Part shown: piece by piece, positions 44,456 to 53,338 of the stretch | How positions within the stretch are numbered: position 1 is the first letter of the stretch | Layout of the letters: every line of letters begins with the position of its first letter | Assembly: GCA_013365365.1 (NCBI GenBank) | Contig: JABVXU010000375.1 | Location: 1-53,338 of the forward strand | Length of the DNA: 53,338 nucleotides | DNA from: Cruorifilaria tuberocauda | Lineage: Eukaryota > Nematoda > Chromadorea > Rhabditida > Onchocercidae | Direction: 5' to 3' | Made by a program: the position numbers and the translations under genes | The notes under the pieces: generated by a model | The model's database searches: none | The model's input: only the letters and a program-made list of their open reading frames with translations | Told to the model about the DNA's origin: nothing

Positions 44456-44610
44456 ATACCATCACCATCACCATCACCATCATCACCGTTGCTACCATCA
44501 CCATCACCATCATCACCATCACCACCATCACCATTGCCACCATCACTATCACCATCACCATTGCCACCATCACCATTGCTACCATCACCATTGCCACCAT
44601 CACTATTATA
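44456..44610. repeat. CCATCA / CCATTG hexanucleotide repeat
   Basis: CCATCACCATCACCATCATC repeats with CCATTGCCACCATCA interruptions. The plus frames encode poly-His or Pro/Ser/Thr runs, which are artefacts of the repeat. Confidence 0.9.
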
Positions 44611-45014
44611 TCTTACCATTACTTTTCATCGTTATCAAAACTATCATACACAATCCTCTTTTTCCCCTTTTCATTTCACCCCCTCCCCTCTCCTTGCCTC
44701 CCATCCACCTTCCTTTTCCTATCATTGCTGTTGTCGTTGTTGATAACGATGATTTAGAAGCCTTTTACATTACGTCGTACCAACAACACATTTCCCATCT
44801 TTTCTTTCCTTTATCAGCCAATTTTAAATTATCACTTCAAATGATCTCATTGATAATTGTACCCACAAATTCAATATTAAGTTAAAATTTTAATCATAAT
44901 TAAAAAAAGTAAATATTTTAATGATTGCATAAATTTCAACGAATATTTACAGTAATAACCGTAATTAGAGTACATTGAAATTTGTTAATTTAGCTTATTT
45001 TCAGGTAACTAACC
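44611..45014. other. Region upstream of the FLYWCH-type gene
   Basis: A pyrimidine-rich stretch (44650-44730) and AT-rich DNA lead to TTATTTTCAG at 44995-45004, ten nucleotides before the next gene's ATG, a likely SL1 acceptor. I see no promoter motif. Confidence 0.5.
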
Positions 45015-47856
45015 ATGCACGCCGGTTTCGATGGTACAACAGCGCCTTCAATGGTGAGTATAGTAAGTTAATTTTGAATATTTATCAAATTATCATTATT
45101 TCTTCATGAAATTTTAGCAACGTATATGATGAAAATTAGTTCTTTATAGAAGGATTCATTGTATCATATTTAAATTCATTTAAATATATATATTTTATAT
45201 GATTAAATGGAAAGTTAAAGTCAAACTTTTTGCAGGTGCCAACGAATGTTGCTGTCTCACAACGTGAAAAGAGACGATTTTATGTGAAGAAATCGATAAT
45301 TGGAATGCAAGAATTTCGGGACTGGGAAGAGAAGCTGGGTGATTATTGGTATCGCCATCATCACGTGAATTCTTTTTTTTTCCAATTTTACTTCTTATTT
45401 AGTAAGGCTAATTAGTCGTAAAATGTAGCCAAATCATTGTAATAGTATCGACCGATATTGAAAAAATTTAACATCCACTATTTGTTGTTAGGTGCACTTT
45501 GCACTTCTTTATTGGTAATACTTTTGATAAACTACTACCACTTTCGTTAACGTCGCAGTAATATCGAGAGCACAATACACAGAAGACCAGACGATCTTGA
45601 CGACCAGCGACTGACTTGTTTTAGAAAGTGAATAACATCGTGTATTATCATTGCAAATATGAACCTTGTTATGCGTCGATGAAGGCTAAAGTAATGCTCG
45701 ATTGTGTACAGGTATTCAAGTTGTTCAGTAATTTTTAATTACTTTTCAATTTCTCATTAACTATTATATTATCGTCTAAGTTAGAATATAATTTAGTTTA
45801 TTATAATTTTTTGCAGTTATACGTTACAGAAGAAGGACATTCGCATCCCGCACCTGCCGATATGATGGTATATTATTTGTACATATTTCTAAGTATAAAT
45901 TTTTTCTTTTTCAAAAATGATATGCGAAATTAAGAAATGAAACAGAAATTTATGCTCTAAAATACATCATCGTATTGAATGAATTGAATGAGAAATGACA
46001 ATGTCTGTTATGCCATTATAGTTCAGCATCAGTTGATTGAATCATAATTTTTTTTCAGGCACCACCATCAAAGCATGTAATGGATCCTTTAACACGACAA
46101 ACTGTATCGGTTCAAAAACGAAAAGTATGTGAAAATTTTTATCGAAATTTTGAGAAATCATAAGTTGTAGTATATCACAAGTAATAGGCTTTTTATTTTG
46201 CATAAATTTTAATTAATTTTTTGCAGCACATGGATGAGCAGTATTATACCGGATTTTCAGCAGCGCCGTATCCTCAACAGTTTTTGAACGATATACTTCG
46301 TATGCAGGGCGATTTTAATGGTGTTCATGATGTTAGTCGCTTTGTTTCAATGATTCTTTTTGTTCTGTTGATGACAGTGACAAGAATTGTAACATCGATC
46401 ACTAAATTATTTGGAAATATTTTTAAAAAATTATGCAATCGTATCAGTGGTTTTTTTAATCATGGAGTTGTTCCAAATTTTCATCTTGGCAGATCGTTTT
46501 CAAAAGTCGTTTTTACGTCTTGAAAAGAGGGATTTTAATTTATAAGTTTTAGTTTGGGAATTTTAAAGAATGAATAATTACAAGCGCTTACAGGCCAGTG
46601 CAACTGCTTGTTACAACAATCCTCATGTTGCATTTCAAAATGGTGAAGCAGCAAAAGAAGTAATTTTTTTTCACTCTTGTATTTTTAATTTGCATTTGTT
46701 TCTAGAATTAAACGGAAAATTACACTATTATCAGATAGAAATAGATTTCGTATGACATCAGAGCCTTCATGGCTATGCGTAACGACTTTATCAGGGTATC
46801 GAAATAAAAATGGAGAATCAGGGTGCTACAACATCGGATATGCGCATGGAGGTGATTTCGGCAGTGGCAGAAGTGGCCAAATACGCTCAGAACAGGACAG
46901 CACAGATGGAAAATAGTTCTCAGAAGAATGCTGATGGAAACGGTACCGTACAACAAGTATCGAAACCAATTTCTGCCCACTCAACAACCTCACCTATCAG
47001 TTCACCTGAAGTACATCCTTCTGGAAATTCCAACCAAGTGCAGCAGCGAAATGGTTTCTCCGATGAAAGTGATAGTGACGATGAAGAGTCATCAGGTTAG
47101 TGAATCAAGTCATGTTTAAATTGGGTTATCCTATAAATTAAAGTTTAAGTTTCATTTGTCGCGTTGGGTATTTTATGAATTAAAACTCGAAAGCCATTAA
47201 TTTAATGAGCAAACCTTTGCAAATCTAGAAATTCTCATGCATAATTAAAAATAGCTGTTTTAGATACGGAAAGTGACGATGCAAAGTGTTCTTCTTCCCA
47301 TGCTGGCCAAAAATGCGGTGGTGGAGATATTGAGGTACATTTTTTTTTCGAATTTAACTTGGTAAAGTAAGTTTATCCGTAAAGAAAGAGTTTTGTACGT
47401 CTCTTATTCACAGTGGAATCATTTAATCATTAGAAATCTTTGTTTTAAAATCTGATTTCAATTTGAAGTTTGTAATCTTATTTCTGAGTTGATTTTGGAG
47501 CAACTTTGCATTCTCATTATTTTAAGGAAGATGGCGAAGTTTGCAAAAAAATACTAATTTTTTCGCAAAAAATACTAATTTTTTTTCGTATGCAGGCTGA
47601 CAACGATTTGTTTGCAATATTGAAGAAAAAAATTGAAAGACAAGTACCACGGAAACGTTTGCGTTATTTACGACGTATAAGACGGCAACTAAGTTATTTT
47701 TTACAAATGCATGAAGTGAAAGAAATGTCTTCACGATTACCGCCAACAACAAAATACGAAGATATCTTCGGGAAGCATCAACAACAGCAGCAGCAACAAC
47801 CACATCAACACCAGCAGCAACAACAGCAACAACAACAACAACAATCACAGCAGTGA
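45015..47856 (+). CDS. FLYWCH / PEB-1-like zinc-finger protein with poly-Q tail
   Basis: Probable nuclear DNA-binding protein. Ten exons: 45015-45053, 45236-45364, 45625-45711, 45817-45867, 46059-46124, 46227-46331, 46594-46659, 46795-47095, 47264-47334 and 47596-47856. They close in phase to 391 aa. Residues 25-100 look like a single FLYWCH-type C2H2 finger: RRFYVKKSI, WEEKLGDYWYRHHH, then YYHCKYEPC (Cys66, Cys71) and EEGHSHPAP (His93, His95). In C. elegans, PEB-1 carries such a domain near its N-terminus and binds pharyngeal enhancers; orthology is inferred, not proved. Downstream are a Ser/Asp/Glu-rich acidic stretch (DESDSDDEESS, about 270-290), a basic helix (RQVPRKRLRYLRRIRRQL, about 320-337) and a Gln/His tract to the stop. 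The tract comes from a CAA/CAG repeat at about 47781-47853. It could instead be another FLYWCH or MULE-derived factor. Confidence 0.75.
47781..47853 (+). repeat. CAA/CAG repeat encoding the poly-Q tail
   Basis: Mixed CAA and CAG codons with a few CAT/CAC at the 3' end of the FLYWCH-type gene encode about 24 residues, mostly Gln, before the stop. Its length is likely to vary between individuals. Confidence 0.9.
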
Positions 47857-49390
47857 TTAATATTGTGTAAATAATTGTCTTGTTTTGAGCTGTTCTTCCC
47901 AATACAAAACTTTGGTCTCAATAATTTTGAAATTTTTTCATGTTGTAAAGAAACTTTTGTAGCCCTTTTTTCTCCGCAATACCAGACTTGAAACTATTCT
48001 TGAAAAAAAAAATTTAAGAGCAAAATTAGCTCACAAGGAATTGCTTTCTTTCTATTTGAAGTTTCATATTTCGCTCGAGACTCTTTGAAATTAATTTCAA
48101 AATAAGATTTTTGTGATAAAATAAATTTTGGTGCGAACAGGTGGCATTCAATTCTCCTCTTTTTCTTTACATTGATAAACTGTTCAACCAATGTGAACAA
48201 ACATTATTACTGCATATTACACCTTTTGCTGTTCATTTAGTTTTTGCGAATTCAACTTCTTAAACTCTCACTTCTTTAGTGAACATGTATAATTTCTCAC
48301 TATGAATGCAAATCAACACCCTACAAACCATTAAGCATTTTATGGTGGTTACACATAACGAATTTTGGAAGATATGAAGAAAGCCAAGAAAATCGTAAAT
48401 TTCGGTTAATTAAATTTTAGTGATTTCATCATACCAAATGCCTTCACTGTAACTATGAAGTTAGCTTTGGCAATTGAACGTTCATTGATGCTAGGATGAA
48501 AGCTGAGAAGTATGAAAGCATGAATGATATCTATTTGAATACGAAGATCTTTACGTCATTAAAGTTATTTGAGTGTTAGAATGACGCAAATTGGTGAATA
48601 ATCAATCAACTAATTGTATTGTTTATTAATTTTTACTACTACATTTGCTTGTATACTCCCAAAATATCTGCTAATTATTTTACTATTGTGAGGATTAAAC
48701 GATGAAATAAAAAAGACAAAAAGTGTAATCAATCAATATATTTTATGATTGAATAACAGTTTAAAGTTATTTGAAGTTTAAAATTTTTTTTTTTGTAAAG
48801 TTGAATGGAGCAATAATGATTAATAGATGCAAACACACTTTAAAATTACAGTGGTATTCGTTCTTCATATTGGATTGTTTTTTAAATTACCACAATTTGA
48901 CATTATGTACCCTGTGCATTACAGTTTATTTACCTTTTCACCTGTTCGTATTATTTTCATCCCACTTTTTGGAGTGGATAGTTTTAGCATTGTACAGCAA
49001 TTGAAATAATCTTTAAGAGAGTTGAAAAGGAGAAAAGAGATAGAACTAAGACTGTTAAAAAGTAAGAGCTAACTAAGATATTTGTCTCAAACCCATTTCT
49101 CATTATTTTTTTTTTTTATCAACTCTCTCTCTCTCTCTCCTCTCGTTTTAGGTATTAATTTATCACTGTCTTATCATTGTTAATTGTGATGGTTCAACGA
49201 TGACTTCTATTTCTTCTCCGATCACATAAAATTTAAAATTTAAAACTACTCTTCTCCTGTTTTATCTAAACTATCTAAGATCAACTTTATATATCATTTA
49301 ATTATTTCATCCAAATGAAGGGAATCCATTGTATAATGTGTACTGATTATTTCGCATTTTTTTTGTTCTTATTTTCTAATCTATTATTGC
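47857..49390. other. AT-rich intergenic DNA after the FLYWCH-type gene
   Basis: About 1.5 kb, including the 3' UTR. A CTCTCTCTCTCTCTCC run lies near 49124-49140. Open frames at 48771-49009 are hydrophobic but lack splice support and recognisable motifs. Confidence 0.5.
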
Positions 49391-49660
49391 GAAAATAATA
49401 ATAATAATAGTAATAATTGATAATAATAATAATAATCAATAATAATAATAATAATAATAATTGATAATAATAACAATAATCAATAATAATTAATAATAAT
49501 AATTGATAATAATAACAATAATCAATAATAATTAATAATAATAATTAATAATAATAATTGATAATAATAATAATTAATAATAATAATTGATAATATTAAT
49601 AATAATTAATAATAATAATTGATAATAATAGTAACAATAATAACAATAATAAAACAGTAA
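49391..49660. repeat. AAT repeat with TTGATAATAATAACAATAATC units
   Basis: An (AAT)n tract is interrupted by recurring TTGATAATAATAACAATAAT and CAATAATAATTAATAATAAT units, giving an irregular higher-order period of about 40-60 bp. Confidence 0.9.
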
Positions 49661-51812
49661 TAGTGTAAACATATTCTTAATGAGTAAAATTGATAATAAA
49701 ATAAAATGATTTCTTTATTTTTATCATTCATTAATCAGCTATCATAAATAAATGAATGGAAAAATAATGAGGAATGAATTGAAGGAGAATTACTTGAAAT
49801 ATAAAAATAATTGTGATTAAGGAGGTGAAGAGAATGATTACGATTGTCATCAAAGTAATAAAGTATTGAAATAGGATTTTTTATATCAGACTGATTATGA
49901 CTTCTTCTTGATTATATCATTAATTAACTGATATCATCCCATTTTCACTATGAATGCAAATTAACATTGAGCGTAATTTTAGTTCATGTTTTATTCTATA
50001 TTTTCATTTTCACTTCAAATTCAAAGAGATAACACTTTTATAGCAAAAGCAATTTTCTTATGAATATATTAGATAGTGAAATAATATTAATCTAAATTGG
50101 GGAATATGAGAATGTAAAATGATTTGAAACGTTTAACACGCAACGTGTAACGTTTGATTTTTGAGTAGGGAAGTAACGTGCAACGTATGACGTATGATTT
50201 TTAAGAAAGTAAAAGTGAATGCTACACGTACGATTGACCTTTCCCGTATCATTTTGTTTGCAGGCATTTTAATTCAAGAATATTAACGCTTGATCGTCGA
50301 TAATAATAAAGATGAAACGTTAGCTTAATTAATTAAGTAAACTTAATTAATAAGCATTAAGCTAGATATGCTGTTAACAAAAAAATGCATATACATTTGT
50401 AATTTATCATATATCAATGACATATTTTATGTATGTCAAATAATTTCAAACTCTTATCACTACTTCTCCTTCCATGACAATGATTTCTTTTATTTACTTA
50501 AATAAATCTGAAAGTAAAAAATTATTAAAATTGAGATAGTAATCATTTTGTGAGTTTACAAAAAAATGCTAAATTGAAAATTTTCCATCTTTTTTTTCTT
50601 GTTTTTTGTATTTTTCATTTTCTTTTTGTTTTTCGAGATATGATAAGTATACGATGTTAATATGATAAGTATGATATCACAAACAGGAAGTTGAAATTAT
50701 CATTTCAATCTATTTTTTTTTTTAAATTTAAATTATCGCTTTTATTTGAAGGAAGTATTAGAAAAGGATATGATAATTAGATGAAATATGATAATTGGAC
50801 TATGATAAGTTTATTGTTATCATTTATAGTTATCACTTAACACTCTTTTTTTTCATTCAATTGTAAAGAATTGTTTATGATTTTCATCAATTTATCTAAA
50901 ATTAATTTTGAAAAATTGAAAAATTTCCTATGTCTACAAAATTTCAAAAAATTGTCGTCTACGAATTTCAATTCAATATGTCATTTTTTTTTCTATCCGC
51001 TCTTTGATTTCACTGCTAAAATTCTTTGTTAAATAAGTGAACATTTGTTAAAATGTACAGAAAATACATATCAATAAACATTTTCTGCAATTCGAAATCG
51101 AAAACTTAATTTTTTTCGTTTAAAAAAGTGAAATGGAATATATTATGGAATATTTTGGGATTAAATTATTAATGTTTTGGAATTAAATTAAATTAATAAA
51201 AATTAAATTTACTTTTTTCTTTTAAATCTTTTATTGATTCTAACTTACTGTTGTAAATGAAAGTAAACACAGAAATGTTCATTTCACTTTTTGTAAAATC
51301 GATTAAGCAAATTTGATTTGTAATTTCTTACGTATTAAAAATTCAACTCTTTCCATTCAGTTCATTTCAATTCAGATCATGAAAATTATCTGCCAAAGGA
51401 AGAATATCCACTATAATCTTACTAACAGTATTATCATTACGTTTATGATAAGCTATCTTTAATCATTTCTCTCTCGTCTTTCCTCTCTATTACAATTAAA
51501 TTAACAAAAGTGGAATTTCAATTATTTGAAAATGAGGTAAAGAAAAAGGAGTGGAATGTTAAAAAGAAAAGAAAATTGATTTTCAAAGTGCAAAATAACA
51601 CGTACGTTATTTTTTACTTTTTTACTTTCACGTTCAAAACTTCAATGAATAAATTGTTTCGATGGAACAAATTTTGATAAAGTACAAACTTTCTTTTTTT
51701 TTTTTTTGGTAAAAAGTTTTTCTGTTTCAAAAATTTTACTCTTTTGTTTTCACATTTCTTTTAGCTGTTAGTTCGAAAATTTTCCAGTTATGAAAACAGG
51801 TCTTTTAACAAT
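49661..51812. other. AT-rich intergenic DNA, no gene seen
   Basis: About 2.1 kb. A loose repeat (AACGTGTAACGTTTGATTTT near 50142 and AACGTATGACGTATGATTTT near 50183) is the only structure I noted. No gene-like frame. Confidence 0.55.
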
Positions 51813-52072
51813 TTGTACGTATATGTGTGTGTGCGTGTATGCTGCATGTGTATGTGTACGTTTGTGTGTTTATATGTATGTGTATGCATGTGTATGTGGG
51901 CTTGTTGTATGTGTGTATGTGTGCGTGTGTATGCTGTATGTATACGTGTACGTTTGTGTGTTTACGTGTATGTGTATGCATATGTATGTGGGCTTGTATG
52001 TATGTATGTGTGCGTGTGTATGCTGTATATGTATGCGCACGTGTGTGTATGTGTATGCATGTGTATGTGAGA
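51813..52072. repeat. TGTATG/TGTGCG repeat with about 90-bp higher-order unit
   Basis: A TG-rich tract. The marker GTGTATGCTG recurs with the GCTG at 51841, 51933 and 52022, and GTGGGCTTGT recurs near 51897 and 51989. This defines a unit of roughly 90 bp, present nearly three times. Open frames across it are Cys/Val/Met-rich artefacts. Confidence 0.9.
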
Positions 52073-53338
52073 TAATTAACTTTATTAGCAATTTTAATTT
52101 GTCCTTTTTGTACTCAAAATCGATATTTTGTTAAATTTTTAAATTGAAATGATTTTATTAAAACTTTTATTATTACTCTTTTCTCCACCATTCCATGGAA
52201 AATTTCATTGAAAATTTCTTTTATTTAAATTTAAATTCAGGAATTAAAAATGAATTTTCCTCCTCATTTTCTCAATTTATACTTTGCTTTTTAGCAACAA
52301 AAAAAAAAGAGAAAAGGGAGGAAAATATTATTCTTTAACAAAACAATAATAAAAATTAGTATTATTTAAAATTTAAAATTGAAAAAAGTTAAAATTTTTT
52401 AAATTCTAACTTTCCCAGTTTTTTTTTACGTTTAATAAATTTTGCTATTTTTTTTTGGTCAAATAAAAAGATAATATTTCATAAATAATTTCAATTCATC
52501 CATTTTAATTATTTATTTTTTAAATGTGAAATTTACAATTCGAATTTTATCGCAGTTTTCATTTGTTAGTTTGAATGGAAAACAAACAGCTTTGTTCTTT
52601 CTTTTCTTATCATTCGTTTCTATTCAATTTGAAATTTGTTAAATTCACTTTGTCTTTTCATTTCAACGAAACACAAACAACACAAATCGAATAAATAGCA
52701 TTTAACAATAAGAAATAACTTTTTCCAATATGTCATTTCATTTCTAATTTTATATTTTGATGATTGATAACTAATTTATTTCATAAATAGGAAATATCAT
52801 ATCGCTATAATTTATGCAAATTATTCAAATGATTAATTAAACTGAAAATGTGATAGGAAGAAAAAAAAAAACGATGATAGTATTTAACAAATGTGCCAAA
52901 GACAAGAGGTGAGTGAAGAAAGTTTTAGGCATTCGATCAAAATAATAAATTACTCAAAAGCAGAAAGCGAAAGATTTCGATTAGTTTTCACTTGCAATAA
53001 TATCTTTTTACAATTTACAAAAAAAAGAAGCTAGCCGTTTGCTGAAATACTTTAACAAACAATTTCTTTCTTCTTTAAAGTTAATATTTTAACAGATAGA
53101 CTGTTATCAATTTTAGTTTACTTTTGAAAATTCATACTTTCGATTAAATTCCACAATTATTTGCTTTTGAGTAAAACTTTCGTAATTATGAGAGGAGCGA
53201 CGGGAGAGGAAAGAGAAGAATGGAACTTTGAAATGAATGGAACTTTAAATTCTAGAGTAGCTTAACAATTGAAAATTTATTTAATTTTAAAATTATTTAA
53301 GCAACAATGCATTAATTTAGCGGGTATTATTATTATTA
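52073..53338. other. AT-rich DNA to the window end
   Basis: Low-complexity AT-rich sequence with A and T runs. I see no gene, RNA or repeat array of note. Confidence 0.6.

Noticed and set aside
44358..44885. 175-codon His-rich plus frame as a histidine-rich protein.
   Set aside because: The His run is a direct translation of the CCATCA repeat, all three frames are open there, and no splice or start context supports it.
51790..52134. Cys/Val-rich frames resembling a secreted cysteine-rich protein.
   Set aside because: They arise from the TGTATG repeat and are open in several frames at once.

Overview
The window reads as nuclear DNA of a nematode, most likely a filarial (Spirurina) worm. It is strongly AT-rich. 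Genes are cut by short introns with the nematode TTTTCAG-type acceptor. Several genes have an acceptor-like TTTCAG just before the first ATG and no upstream exon, as expected for SL1 trans-splicing. The histone 3' hairpins have the nematode form GGCCCT-CTTT-AGGGCC. I cannot name the species from sequence alone. Exon models below were built by hand from splice sites and reading phase; in every multi-exon gene the phases close and give a complete ORF.

Layout, left to right. 1-5994: repeat-rich DNA without a convincing gene (CAT/GAT microsatellites, a 33-bp minisatellite). 5995-8349 (-): DUS4-type tRNA-dihydrouridine synthase, 7 exons. 9182-16222 (+): ISWI chromatin-remodelling ATPase, 22 exons, head-to-head with DUS4. 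17218-24908: a replication-dependent histone cluster with one copy each of H1(-), H3(+), H2A(-), H2B(+) and H4(+). All five are intronless and each ends in a hairpin followed by a second conserved block. 26633-28515 (-): pre-mRNA splicing factor CWC25, 8 exons. 29382-30467 (+): an intronless GMPPB-like mannose-1-phosphate guanylyltransferase with altered active-site motifs. 31897-36345 (+): INCENP, 13 exons. 37432-40912 (+): ALG8 glucosyltransferase, 10 exons. 40913-45014: repeat-rich gap. 45015-47856 (+): a FLYWCH/PEB-1-like zinc-finger protein with a poly-Q tail, 10 exons. 47857-53338: AT-rich DNA with AAT and TGTATG repeats and no gene I can support.

Functionally most of the genes are housekeeping. 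Chromatin is the largest theme (ISWI, five histones, INCENP). GMPPB and ALG8 act at different steps of dolichol-linked glycan assembly, DUS4 modifies tRNA and CWC25 acts in the spliceosome. They are not arranged as an operon.

Most worth a second look: the conserved block (consensus ATGARTCATGCTA) 3' of every histone hairpin, a candidate processing signal in a phylum where U7 snRNA has not been found; the symmetric H2A/H2B promoter and the H1/H3 promoter hairpin; the GMPPB-like protein with several signature residues replaced; a CWC25 model lacking its N-terminal CIR_N domain; and an SL1-like 22-mer downstream of H4.
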